This document shows, piece after piece, positions 1 to 8,321 of a DNA stretch of 23,124 nucleotides. The position numbers were made by a program, and so were the translations under genes. Source of the DNA: CAIKZJ01 sp964626015. GTDB taxonomy: Bacteria > Bacteroidota > Ignavibacteria > Tepidaquicellales > Tepidaquicellaceae. The stretch's first letter is position 1. Every line of letters starts with the position of its first letter. Location: the NCBI GenBank assembly GCA_964626015.1, contig CAZVCC010000050.1, forward strand, positions 1 to 23,124. Direction: 5' to 3'. Below the pieces are notes generated by a model, which was given only the letters and a program-made list of their open reading frames with translations, was not told the DNA's origin and made no database searches.

Positions 1-788
1 ACTTCGTGGAAGAAGAATAAATCAAGTTCCTTCCCGAGCTTTCTGTGGTCGCGCTTCTTCGCTTCTTCAAGCATTTTTAAATGATGGTCAAGTTCTTTCT
101 GCGAGGGGAATGTAATTCCGTAAATCCTCTGAAGCATCTTGTTCTTTTCATCGCCTCTCCAGTACGAACCCGATATTGACATCAGCTTTACTGCCTTTAT
201 CTTTCCGGTGCTCGGTAAATGCGGTCCTCTGCAAAGGTCTGTAAACCCGCCCTGGTGGTACAGCGAGACCATCTCCTCGTCTTTTGCAATCGTTTCGAGT
301 ATCTCAACCTTGTATTCGTCTTTTCTCTTTGTCTTGAAGTATTCTATCGCATCGGTTCTTTTCATTACTTCCCTTACAGGCTGTATGTCCCTCTTTGCAA
401 TATCAAGCATGCGCTCTTCAATCTTCTTGAGGTCTTCATCAGTAAACTTGTGATCTGAATCTATATCATAATAAAAACCGCTATCAATTGCAGGTCCAAC
501 GCCGAACTTTGCGCCCGGATAAAGCTCTTCTATCGCCTGCGCCATAACGTGAGATGATGAATGCCAGTACAGCTCTTTGCCTTCATCCGAATCAAACTTG
601 TAAAAAACTATCTTTGCATCCTTTGTAATGGGTGCAGACAGGTCTTTCTGAACGCCGTTCACTTCTGCGAATAAAACCTGCTGCGCAAATCTTTCGCTTA
701 TGCCCTTTGCAATTTCTAAAGATGTTATTCCCGAACTGAATTCTTTTTCAGTCCCGTCGGGAAACGTTATTTTTATTATGTTATTCAA
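1..788 (-). CDS. thrS: Threonyl-tRNA synthetase, N-terminal part (cut by window edge)
   Basis: ThrRS charges tRNA-Thr with threonine in the cytoplasm and edits mischarged serine. About 262 codons of the 5' end are present; the catalytic core lies beyond position 1. The reading opens with a TGS-like segment (IIKITFPDGTEKEF). The editing domain follows, with an HSSSH motif at about residues 76-80 and DLCRGPH at about 184-190. The latter supplies the Cys and His that, with the HxxxH pair, form the conserved editing site. The KRDHRKLGKELDLF stretch at the edge starts the catalytic domain. No ATG lies at the right place. The best start is TTG at 788-786, giving (M)NNIIKITFPDG; no clear Shine-Dalgarno sequence precedes it, so the start is uncertain. 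tRNA-Val lies just upstream on the same strand. The identification is firm and the start is tentative. Confidence 0.95.
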   Translation of the reverse strand, partial: MNNIIKITFPDGTEKEFSSGITSLEIAKGISERFAQQVLFAEVNGVQKDLSAPITKDAKIVFYKFDSDEGKELYWHSSSHVMAQAIEELYPGAKFGVGPAIDSGFYYDIDSDHKFTDEDLKKIEERMLDIAKRDIQPVREVMKRTDAIEYFKTKRKDEYKVEILETIAKDEEMVSLYHQGGFTDLCRGPHLPSTGKIKAVKLMSISGSYWRGDEKNKMLQRIYGITFPSQKELDHHLKMLEEAKKRDHRKLGKELDLFFFHE

Positions 789-883
789 ATTATTTAAATT
801 TTCTGTTCTGCAAGTTCCCGAAAAATACCAAAAGAAGTGTTTGATAAGGTGTGAATTACAGAACTTACTTCATAAAACTCTTG

Positions 884-957
884 TGGGCGGTAATGGACTC
901 GAACCAATGGCCTCCACGATGTCAACGTGGCGCTCTAACCAACTGAGCTAACCGCCC
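884..957 (-). tRNA. tRNA-Val (anticodon GAC)
   Basis: The minus strand folds into a 74-nt cloverleaf. The acceptor stem is GGGCGGT/ACCGCCC with discriminator A. The D arm is GCTC/GAGC. The anticodon stem CCACG/CGTGG encloses the loop TTGACAT, so the anticodon is GAC (valine codons GUC/GUU). The T arm has the loop TTCGAGT with stem ATTGG/CCATT, which contains one T-T mismatch. CCA is not encoded. It sits about 95 bp upstream of thrS on the same strand and could share its transcript. Confidence 0.95.
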
Positions 958-959
958 GA

Positions 960-1354
960 ACATATAAATTAACTAATTTACTGCTTTTTTTCAACAGATT
1001 TCTTGTTCTTTTTCCAATTTTTTTAAACCCTGAATTACGTCTACAAAATTGCTTTCTTACAGAAATAACCCAAAATATAAACACCTGTTATTACAGCAAA
1101 TCAGAAATGCGATTTCGCAGCCCCTATTTCTTTTTCATAACTTGCCTCTAATTAGCCTTAGCTTGGTCTCTCCCTGTCCTCACTAACATGCTGTTTATTC
1201 AACACCGTCATTTTTTACTAATTTCACGCCCTTTAAATATGAAAATTCCATATCTCTATGTGTCTTCTGTGCGCTCGGTCGTAAATTTTCTTTGGTGATA
1301 TTTTGTCGGTACTTGCCTTCTTGCTTTATTCCCGTATTTATTCTATTTTAAAGT
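960..1354. other. Gene-free AT-rich intergenic stretch
   Basis: No convincing coding region or structured RNA was found here on either strand. It must hold the minus-strand promoter for tRNA-Val (and perhaps thrS) near 960-1010 and a plus-strand promoter for the small secreted protein starting at 1355. I could not pick out convincing promoter boxes. A short weak dyad (ATATG/CATAT, near 1237-1254) is the only symmetry noted. Confidence 0.5.
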
Positions 1355-1771
1355 ATGAAGTTTTTACTAATAATAATATTCATACTGTTTTCGTCATCGG
1401 TCTTTGCACAGAAACTAATGCTTTTCGGCGGAGAGAATCACGACGTTTATCTCGGATGCCTTACATGCACGCAGTATCACACAGAATCAGTATGGAATGA
1501 AAACGGTGTCTATGGAACAAAGTTCAACAACCTTTCCATCTGGAGCGAGTTCAGCGAATTCGGGAATGAGTTCAGCCATCTAAGCCCGTGGAATGAGTAC
1601 GGCACGGCACCCCCTAAAATTCTTGACGAGAACGGCGGGTTCTACGGCTACTTTACGCGCAACCCATACATTAAGCAAAGAACCGAAGACGAGTTCTTCC
1701 TTTACGTTTTAAACAACTTCCGCTACATCAGCGAAAACTTTTCAAAGTTCGTAGAGGGATTATATTTCTGA
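1355..1771 (+). CDS. Small secreted protein with internal WNE-type repeats, unknown function
   Basis: This 138-residue protein starts with a clear Sec signal peptide (about residues 1-19, ending VFAQ), so the mature protein is exported. It then has FGGENHDVYLGCLTC with a Cys pair at 35 and 38. A short motif of about 16 residues repeats roughly three times: SVWNENGVYG (45-), SIWSEFSEFG (61-) and SPWNEYGTAPP (77-). The tail is aromatic-rich. The layout resembles small bacterial hypothetical proteins I have seen with an FGG..YLGCLTC start followed by degenerate NEYG-type repeats, but I know no assigned function. There is no sorting domain or lipobox, so periplasmic or released location is an inference. 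It appears to be a single-gene unit, with a compound palindrome about 95 bp downstream. Confidence 0.75.
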   Translation: MKFLLIIIFILFSSSVFAQKLMLFGGENHDVYLGCLTCTQYHTESVWNENGVYGTKFNNLSIWSEFSEFGNEFSHLSPWNEYGTAPPKILDENGGFYGYFTRNPYIKQRTEDEFFLYVLNNFRYISENFSKFVEGLYF

Positions 1772-1865
1772 CACACCTTTATTACGTTTAGCCCGTTTCA
1801 ATCACATGGATTCTGAGCGGTAAATAATTAGCATTTTTAATTACAATAAATTCTTTTAATTTTAG

Positions 1866-1901
1866 ACGGGAGATAATCCGACGTGTCGGACTCCCGTTTT
1901 A
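1866..1901 (+). terminator. Compound palindrome, possible terminator
   Basis: Outer arms ACGGGAG (1866-1872) and CTCCCGT (1891-1897) enclose an inner perfect hairpin TCCGAC-GT-GTCGGA (1877-1890), followed by a short TTTT run. It lies 95 bp after the preceding gene and 55 bp before the next, so it could end the first transcript. The nested symmetry also fits an interspersed palindromic repeat, so the terminator role is uncertain. Confidence 0.45.
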
Positions 1902-1955
1902 AATATTTTAATTCCCGACACAAAACGATTTGTTAAATAATTTTATCATCAGACT

Positions 1956-3149
1956 ATGAGAAAACTATTAGTTCTCTTAGCAATGTTCGCGGCAATAAAT
2001 GCAAGCGGGCAATGGGTAAAAATGGCCTCAGGGTTTAGCACAAACAAATATGTCTGGTCTATGGCAGCAAAAGGAGATACAATCTTTGCAGGAACAAACG
2101 ATGGGGTCTATATCTCTGTCAACAATGGTGCAAACTGGTCACTCACAAATCTGAATCAAGCAGGAGATTTTCTTTTAATAGACGGTAATAATGTTATCGC
2201 AGGAACATCCTTCGGCGTTTACAGAACTACAAACAACGGTCAGAACTGGAGCCTGCTTGGCATAAGCAACAGATCTGTTTGGGCAATTGCTAAAAAAGAT
2301 AATAACATCTTTGCAGGCACTACGGGTTATGGTGTTTATCGTTCAACTGACAATGGTGTAAACTGGGAAATATCACTTCAGAAAACAACACAAATCAGTT
2401 CTTTAACAATAAAAGATAATTACATTTTTGCAGGTGATTGGATGTCTCCAACAATATATGTTTCATCAAATAACGGTAGCACGTGGGACAGCACATCATT
2501 AGGCGGACCGTTTACAAGAGTTGTACTTAGTCTTGCCGTAAAAGGAAACATCGTTTTTGCAGGTACTGATAATTATGGAATATTTTATACAACGAATAAT
2601 GGAATTAACTGGACTCAAAGCAGTTTATCCGAACCTTCAGTTATATGTATAAACGTAAACGGAAATAATATCTTTGCAGGTACTGCATTTGCATTGCCTG
2701 GTGGAGTATTTTTATCAACAAACAATGGTACAAGTTGGATTATTAAAAATCAAGGAATGGGTAACCGTTATATCTGGTCAATGACATCTAACAGCCAGTA
2801 CATATTTGCAGGAACCGATTCTACAATCTGGCGCCACTCACTCTCTGAAATCATCGGTATCCAAAACATCAGCACAGAAATACCATCTTCTTATTCGCTG
2901 GGACAGAACTATCCGAATCCGTTTAATCCCATAACAGTTATTAGTTTTTCGTTGCCAGTTGTCAGCAATGCAACATTGAAGGTATATGACTTAATGGGGC
3001 GTGAAGTTCAAACGCTTGTGAACGAAAAATTGCAGGCGGGGACGTATGAGGTGACGTTTGACGGGAGCGGACTGACGAGCGGTGTGTATTTTTACATATT
3101 GAGAGCGCGTAGTTTTTCAGAAGCAAAAAGAATGTTAATGATAAAATAA
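1956..3149 (+). CDS. Secreted Asp-box propeller protein with T9SS sorting domain (paralogue 1)
   Basis: This 397-residue protein has a Sec signal peptide (about 1-18, MRKLLVLLAMFAAINASGQW). A beta-propeller-like region has six Asp-box motifs (S/T-x-N/D-N-G-x-x-W), for example SVNNGANW, TTNNGQNW, STDNGVNW and SSNNGSTW, each preceded by an NIFAGT-type strand. Residues 313-397 form a T9SS type A sorting domain starting YSLGQNYPNPFNP and ending in a basic RMLMIK tail. By family knowledge such proteins cross the outer membrane through T9SS and are released or anchored at the surface. Asp-box propellers occur in sialidases and many non-enzymatic proteins, and no catalytic residues are evident, so an adhesive or binding role is a guess. 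It is first of three tandem paralogues. Confidence 0.88.
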   Translation: MRKLLVLLAMFAAINASGQWVKMASGFSTNKYVWSMAAKGDTIFAGTNDGVYISVNNGANWSLTNLNQAGDFLLIDGNNVIAGTSFGVYRTTNNGQNWSLLGISNRSVWAIAKKDNNIFAGTTGYGVYRSTDNGVNWEISLQKTTQISSLTIKDNYIFAGDWMSPTIYVSSNNGSTWDSTSLGGPFTRVVLSLAVKGNIVFAGTDNYGIFYTTNNGINWTQSSLSEPSVICINVNGNNIFAGTAFALPGGVFLSTNNGTSWIIKNQGMGNRYIWSMTSNSQYIFAGTDSTIWRHSLSEIIGIQNISTEIPSSYSLGQNYPNPFNPITVISFSLPVVSNATLKVYDLMGREVQTLVNEKLQAGTYEVTFDGSGLTSGVYFYILRARSFSEAKRMLMIK

Positions 3150-3157
3150 TATACTAA

Positions 3158-3180
3158 CCCCACAGATAAGATGGGGATTT
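3158..3180 (+). terminator. Weak hairpin between paralogues 1 and 2
   Basis: A CCCCA (3158-3162) / TGGGG (3172-3176) stem with a 9-nt loop is followed by ATTTTATATT. It may partly terminate or attenuate transcription between the first and second propeller genes. The stem is only five base pairs, so confidence is modest. Confidence 0.4.
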
Positions 3181-3203
3181 TATATTACTTTAATATTTGA
3201 GAA

Positions 3204-4418
3204 ATGAAGAAATTATTTGTAGCATTAGCAATACTCGTTGCAATGAATGCAAGCGCGCAGTGGCAAAATGCGTCAACCGGACTTTTGGGAGGCTCTGTTT
3301 GCGGGTTTGTATCTATCGGTACTGATATATATACCGCCGCATCTTTTTTCACCGGTCAAGCAATTACTGACTCATCCGGAATATTTCGTTCTACAAACAA
3401 TGGTTTAAGCTGGACTCCAACAGCATTTTTTCCACTGCGAATAATAAATATATTCGAAAAAGATTCACGCCTGTTTGTCTGCACTAATAATCAAGGAACG
3501 TATTACACCGATAATTTTGGTGCAAATTGGACTTCGATGAATATAGAAATTAGTTCTTTCGGTTCAAACAGCACTCAACTTTTTGCCACATCAAATCCCA
3601 ATTTATTAGTATCAACTAATAACGGAACAAATTGGACCACTATAAACTCAATATACGGTCGATTGCTCATAAACGGAAATAATGTTTATGTTTACGGTCC
3701 TAATTATATCAATATTTCTTCTAACAATGGTTTGAATTGGTCAACTTCATATTTATATACATTTGAAATATATTTAATGACAGCTTTAGGAAATGAGCTT
3801 TATGCTGTAACTTATTCCTCGGGAATTATAAAATCTACAGACAATGGATACACCTTTAATCAAACATCGCAATTCAGCAGCTCAAACATAAAATCATTAA
3901 TTGCATTTGGAACTTGTGTTATTGCTGGTGCTTGGGGTAGTGGAATAATTATTTCAACAAATGGAGGTATATCCTGGATACGAAAAAATGAGGGTTTTGA
4001 TGGAGACGATTATATAATAACAAATCTTTTGTATGCAAACGGTTATGTACTTGCTGGTCGTGTTTATTATGCAAGTGGATTCCAATCATACAAAGTATGG
4101 AGAAGAGACTTTCAGGAATTAGTATCGGTTAACGAAATATCATCTACATTACCATCAAAGTATTCGTTGGGACAAAACTATCCGAATCCGTTTAATCCCA
4201 GAACAGTTATTAGTTTTTCGTTGCCCGTTGTCAACAATGCAACATTGAAGGTATATGACGTAATGGGACGTGAAGTGCAAACGCTTGTGAACGAGAAATT
4301 GCAGGCGGGGACGTATGAGGTGACGTTTGACGGGAGCGGACTGACGAGCGGTGTGTATTTTTATAAATTGATGACGGAAGGGTTTAGCGAGACGAAGAGG
4401 ATGTTATTAATAAAATAG
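3204..4418 (+). CDS. Secreted Asp-box propeller protein with T9SS sorting domain (paralogue 2)
   Basis: This 404-residue protein has the same plan as its neighbours: a signal peptide (about 1-19, ending NASAQW), about six Asp-box-like repeats, and a T9SS type A sorting domain at residues 320-404. Intact boxes include STNNGLSW, STNNGTNW and SSNNGLNW. Others are eroded, such as TDNFGANW with an extra residue, STDNGYTF lacking the Trp, and STNGGISW. The propeller part is clearly diverged from paralogue 1 while the sorting domain is nearly the same. Only 15 bp separate it from paralogue 3, so those two are probably co-transcribed. It is predicted to be exported to the cell surface or released. 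The ligand or substrate is unknown. Confidence 0.87.
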   Translation: MKKLFVALAILVAMNASAQWQNASTGLLGGSVCGFVSIGTDIYTAASFFTGQAITDSSGIFRSTNNGLSWTPTAFFPLRIINIFEKDSRLFVCTNNQGTYYTDNFGANWTSMNIEISSFGSNSTQLFATSNPNLLVSTNNGTNWTTINSIYGRLLINGNNVYVYGPNYINISSNNGLNWSTSYLYTFEIYLMTALGNELYAVTYSSGIIKSTDNGYTFNQTSQFSSSNIKSLIAFGTCVIAGAWGSGIIISTNGGISWIRKNEGFDGDDYIITNLLYANGYVLAGRVYYASGFQSYKVWRRDFQELVSVNEISSTLPSKYSLGQNYPNPFNPRTVISFSLPVVNNATLKVYDVMGREVQTLVNEKLQAGTYEVTFDGSGLTSGVYFYKLMTEGFSETKRMLLIK

Positions 4419-4433
4419 TTTTAATAAACGATT

Positions 4434-6503
4434 ATGAAAAAATTCTTAGTTCTGATAGTTATGCTCGCGGCGATGAATGCGAGTGCCCAGTGGGTTCAGA
4501 CGAATGGTCCGAACTGGGGAACTGTAAGAGGTTTTGCGGTTGATGGTGTAAACATCTATGCAGCTGGATCGACTTGCGGAGTTGCTTTGTCAATGGATAA
4601 CGGGCTGAGCTGGTCAAGTAAAGGTTTAACCATTGAGAATTTGTATTGTGTTGCAGCTTCGGAAACAAATATTTTCGCAGGGACATACAACAACGGAATA
4701 TACTTGTCAACGAATAGCGGTATAAGCTGGAACTTAGCCAATAATGGTTTAACTAATTTATCAATACGCTCACTTGCAATAGCCGGAACAAACATTTTTG
4801 CAGGAACATTCGGTGGCGGGGTATTTCTTTCAACAAACAATGGTGCGATCTGGACAGCAAGAAATAATGGAATAACAGATATGTTTGTTAATTCAATGGT
4901 GATATCAGGTAATAATATCTTTGTGGGAGTAAATGGATCGGAATTAATGAACGGAGCATATGGGTGCAGTGTGTTTTTATCAACTAATAATGGTAGTAAT
5001 TGGGTACCCGCAAATGGCGGTTTACCACTTCTAAATGTAAATACGCTGGCTGTTTCAGGAACAAATATATATGCAGGTCTTATTAATGGAGGCATATACT
5101 ATTCAACTAACAACGGGTCAAATTGGACCTCTGCGGGCTTATCGAATCAATCTATTAATACAATTGCAGTTTCAGATACAAATTTATATGCAGGAAATAG
5201 CACAGGAGTATTATATTTTACAACAAATAAAGGAGCAACCTGGTCACAGATAAATAACGGATTCGCCGGTTCGGTGATATACTCACTAATGCTATCAGAA
5301 AAGAATATCATGACAGGAATCAGCAGTACAGGTATTTATGTATCATCGAATAATGGAGCAAACTGGATACAAACAGGAGTTACAAGTCACAATGTGTTTT
5401 CATTAACAAGTTCATCGAGTAATCTTTTTGCCGGTGCGAATAATGGGGTATTTTTAACGACTAATCTTGGCGAAAACTGGACAATTGTAAGAAATGGATT
5501 TCCTAATACAGTTGTCTGGTCACTTGCAGAATCAGGGATAAATCTATATGCCGGAACACACAATGGCGGAATGTATTTATCAACAAATAATGGGAGTACC
5601 TGGACAAGTATCGGTTTATCAAATGAAAGTGTATATACAATTGCTATAACGGGAGAAAATATTTTTGCGGGAACATATAATGGTGTCTTTTTAACAACTA
5701 ATAATGGTTTTAACTGGACAGAAATGAATAACGGGTTAAGTCATCCTGTTATACACTCGCTTGCAGTTTCAGGAACAAAACTATTTGCAGGGGGCAGCGG
5801 CGGTGTATATTTATCAACAAATTACGGGTTAAACTGGACTGCTGTTAATAATGGATTACCTGCAGGAAGATATATAAAAGCATTAGCGGTTTCAGGAGCA
5901 AATATTATTGCGGGGAATACATCGGATAACGGAAACATATTTATTTCAACAAATTACGGGCAAAACTGGAGTGCACAAGGATTAAATGGTTATTATATCT
6001 CGACAATAGAAACATCAGGTACTAATATATTTGCTGGTTCTGATAATGGCGGAGTGTTTTTATCAACAAACAGCGGAATGAGATGGTCGACAATAAATCA
6101 AGGATTTAATATTGTACCAAGAATAAATTCATTAAAAATCCATAATAATTATATATATGCGGGAACAGTGCAGCAATCTGTTTGGAAAAGAGCACTTATA
6201 GAACTTGTAGGAATAATAAAAATAAATGCTGAAAACCCTACCATGTATTCACTATCGCAAAACTATCCGAATCCGTTTAATCCCAGAACAGTTATTAGTT
6301 TTTCGTTGCCCGTTGTCAACAATGCAACATTGAAGGTATATGACGTAATGGGACGTGAAGTCCAAACGCTTTTGAACGAGAAATTGCAGGCGGGAACGTA
6401 CGAAACCACTTTTGACGGGAGCGGGCTGACGAGCGGGGTGTATTTTTATAAGTTGATGACGGAGGGGTTTAGCGAAACGAAGAGGATGCTTCTGGTTAAA
6501 TAA
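4434..6503 (+). CDS. Large secreted Asp-box propeller protein with T9SS sorting domain (paralogue 3)
   Basis: This 689-residue protein has a signal peptide (about 1-19, ending NASAQW) and about 13 Asp-box repeats at a spacing of roughly 42-45 residues. Examples are SMDNGLSW, STNSGISW, STNNGSNW, TTNKGATW, TTNLGENW, STNYGLNW and STNSGMRW. Thirteen boxes are about twice the number in the two upstream paralogues, so the protein probably folds as two propellers. This suggests internal duplication of a propeller. Residues 605-689 are the T9SS type A sorting domain. There are no identifiable active-site residues, so it is better described as a surface or secreted propeller protein than as a sialidase. 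The strong repeat similarity also makes this gene prone to length change by recombination. Confidence 0.88.
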   Translation: MKKFLVLIVMLAAMNASAQWVQTNGPNWGTVRGFAVDGVNIYAAGSTCGVALSMDNGLSWSSKGLTIENLYCVAASETNIFAGTYNNGIYLSTNSGISWNLANNGLTNLSIRSLAIAGTNIFAGTFGGGVFLSTNNGAIWTARNNGITDMFVNSMVISGNNIFVGVNGSELMNGAYGCSVFLSTNNGSNWVPANGGLPLLNVNTLAVSGTNIYAGLINGGIYYSTNNGSNWTSAGLSNQSINTIAVSDTNLYAGNSTGVLYFTTNKGATWSQINNGFAGSVIYSLMLSEKNIMTGISSTGIYVSSNNGANWIQTGVTSHNVFSLTSSSSNLFAGANNGVFLTTNLGENWTIVRNGFPNTVVWSLAESGINLYAGTHNGGMYLSTNNGSTWTSIGLSNESVYTIAITGENIFAGTYNGVFLTTNNGFNWTEMNNGLSHPVIHSLAVSGTKLFAGGSGGVYLSTNYGLNWTAVNNGLPAGRYIKALAVSGANIIAGNTSDNGNIFISTNYGQNWSAQGLNGYYISTIETSGTNIFAGSDNGGVFLSTNSGMRWSTINQGFNIVPRINSLKIHNNYIYAGTVQQSVWKRALIELVGIIKINAENPTMYSLSQNYPNPFNPRTVISFSLPVVNNATLKVYDVMGREVQTLLNEKLQAGTYETTFDGSGLTSGVYFYKLMTEGFSETKRMLLVK

Positions 6504-6690
6504 CGACACTTCAGATTTACTCTCTTTATAGTAATAGTAGTATTCGTTCGTGGGTGTTAATTATGAGCGGATAAGTTAATGATGTACTCTGCGAATCAGT
6601 AAAGGCGTTTGGCAAGAGTAAGAAGCAGATATTCACAAGAGGAATTCATTTATTATTATTTGAATTTTTAATCTCATATCGAATACATAT

Positions 6691-6711
6691 TTTGTGTAAT
6701 TAATTCACAAA
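6691..6711. promoter_or_regulatory. Dyad symmetry upstream of aldehyde dehydrogenase
   Basis: TTTGTG (6691-6696) and CACAAA (6706-6711) form a 6-bp inverted repeat around the AT-rich centre TAATTAATT, ending 34 bp before the dehydrogenase ATG. Position and size fit an operator for a dimeric regulator, but no regulator gene is adjacent. AT-rich DNA gives such dyads by chance. Confidence 0.25.
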
Positions 6712-6745
6712 TTTTAAGAAATCTTAATTTATAAACTCATTATAT

Positions 6746-8254
6746 ATGGAACATTTCAAAAATTTTATTAACGGCGAGTGGAAAGAACCAAAGAGCGGCA
6801 AATACACAGAGAACAGAAATCCTGCTGATGATAATGATTTAATAGGACTTTTTCCTGCATCTGCGAACGATGATGTACAAGAGGCGATTAAAGCGGCTAA
6901 AGAAGCATTAAAGAAATGGAGACTTGTACCAGCTCCTAAACGCGGCGATGTCCTGAAGATAGTCGGAGATATTATGCTCGAAAGAAAAGATGATATATCA
7001 CACGAAATGACCCGCGAAATGGGAAAGGTGTTTGCTGAGACAAAGGGCGACACACAGGAAGGCATTGATACCGCTTATTACGCGGCATCAGAGGGCAGAA
7101 GGCTTTTCGGGCTGAACGCACCGAGCGAGCTGCCGAATAAAATGAACTTAAGCTTCAGAGTACCTATCGGTGTTGCGGGTATTATCACTCCATGGAATTT
7201 CCCGATGGCTATACCTACATGGAAAATATTTCCTGCATTAGTTTGCGGGAACACTGTTGTTTTCAAACCTGCGGAAATAACTCCGAAGACAGCTAACACA
7301 CTCGTAAAGATTATTGACGAAGCAATGCATATAGTTCTCGGCAAGGATTACATACCGGGCGTTATCAACATTGTTCACGGCAGCGGAAGGGTTGTGGGCG
7401 AAGCACTGCTTGAAAGCAAGGATATAGATTTGATTTCATTCACAGGGTCGACTTCGGTAGGTAAGAGAATCAACGAGGTCGGTGGCAGAGAGCTCAAAAG
7501 GGTATCGCTCGAGCTTGGCGGAAAGAATGCACAGATTGTTATGGACGACGCAAACCTTGAGCTGGCGCTTGATGCAGTACTCTGGGGAGCGTTCGGTACA
7601 ACAGGACAGAGATGTACTGCAACCTCACGTCTGATTCTTCACAAAGATATTCATGACAAGTTTCTCGATATGCTTGTTGCAAGAGTGAACAAGCTTAAAC
7701 TCGGATACGGCAACGATAAAGGAGTTGATGTTGGTCCATGCGTAAGCAAAGAGCAAAGAGAAACAGTAAACGATTACGTCAAGATAGGTCTCAACGAAGA
7801 CAAAGCAACACTCATCGCAGGGGGCGACTATGCGAAGGAAGGTTCTCTTGCAAAGGGCTGGTTCTATAAACCGACGATATTCAAGGACGTGACTCCCGAT
7901 ATGAGAATTGCAAAAGAAGAAATCTTCGGACCTGTTCTTGCGGTGCTGAAGTGTTCATCGCTTGAAGAAGGAATTGATATACTCAACGGAACGGAGTACG
8001 GACTTTCATCGAGCATTTTCACGAACAACGTTAACGATGCATTTAAAGCCGTTCGCGATATACAGGCAGGCATCACTTACATAAACGGAGCGACTATCGG
8101 TGCAGAAGCACACATGCCGTTCGGAGGAGTAAAAGCTACGGGCAACGGACACAGAGAAGGCGGATGGACGGTTTATGATTTCTATACTGAATGGAAAGCT
8201 GTTTATATTGACTACTCGGGCAAGCTGCAGAGAGCACAGATAGATAATTATTAA
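6746..8254 (+). CDS. NAD(P)-dependent aldehyde dehydrogenase, GucD/YcbD-like
   Basis: This 502-residue cytosolic enzyme belongs to the ALDH superfamily, which oxidises aldehydes to acids with NAD(P)+. Visible hallmarks are TPWNFP (148-153, cofactor/catalytic Asn151), FTGSTSVG (cofactor loop), ELGGKN with general base Glu256, and GTTGQRCTA with nucleophile Cys290. EEIFGPV and the C-terminal PFGGVKATGNGHREGG follow. The GVKATGNGHREGG tail resembles the semialdehyde dehydrogenase subgroup (YcbD/GucD, alpha-ketoglutaric semialdehyde), but the natural substrate cannot be read from sequence. Length is normal for the family. It stands alone, with its own terminator at 8271 and a possible operator dyad upstream, so it looks like a single-gene unit. 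Confidence 0.93.
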   Translation: MEHFKNFINGEWKEPKSGKYTENRNPADDNDLIGLFPASANDDVQEAIKAAKEALKKWRLVPAPKRGDVLKIVGDIMLERKDDISHEMTREMGKVFAETKGDTQEGIDTAYYAASEGRRLFGLNAPSELPNKMNLSFRVPIGVAGIITPWNFPMAIPTWKIFPALVCGNTVVFKPAEITPKTANTLVKIIDEAMHIVLGKDYIPGVINIVHGSGRVVGEALLESKDIDLISFTGSTSVGKRINEVGGRELKRVSLELGGKNAQIVMDDANLELALDAVLWGAFGTTGQRCTATSRLILHKDIHDKFLDMLVARVNKLKLGYGNDKGVDVGPCVSKEQRETVNDYVKIGLNEDKATLIAGGDYAKEGSLAKGWFYKPTIFKDVTPDMRIAKEEIFGPVLAVLKCSSLEEGIDILNGTEYGLSSSIFTNNVNDAFKAVRDIQAGITYINGATIGAEAHMPFGGVKATGNGHREGGWTVYDFYTEWKAVYIDYSGKLQRAQIDNY

Positions 8255-8270
8255 TTTTATATAAATAATT

Positions 8271-8302
8271 AACCCGCAGCAATTTTATACTGCGGGTTTT
8301 TC
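8271..8302 (+). terminator. Rho-independent terminator after the aldehyde dehydrogenase
   Basis: The stem AACCCGCAG (8271-8279) / CTGCGGGTT (8290-8298) with a 10-nt AT-rich loop is followed by a T run. It starts 16 bp after the stop codon, ending the dehydrogenase transcript before the TPR gene. Confidence 0.85.
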
Positions 8303-8321
8303 ATTAAGATAAATTTTGGAA

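Noticed and set aside
4556..5095. Minus-strand reading frame of 179 codons inside paralogue 3
   Set aside because: It is the reverse shadow of the Asp-box repeats; its periodic Pro/Phe/Val pattern simply mirrors the repeated DNA.
1956..6503. Three sialidase (neuraminidase) genes
   Set aside because: Asp boxes alone do not make a sialidase; the catalytic Arg triad, Tyr and Asp context is not recognisable.
8316..8321. TTG start for the TPR protein
   Set aside because: An ATG two codons later gives a normal signal peptide start, so the TTG is not needed.
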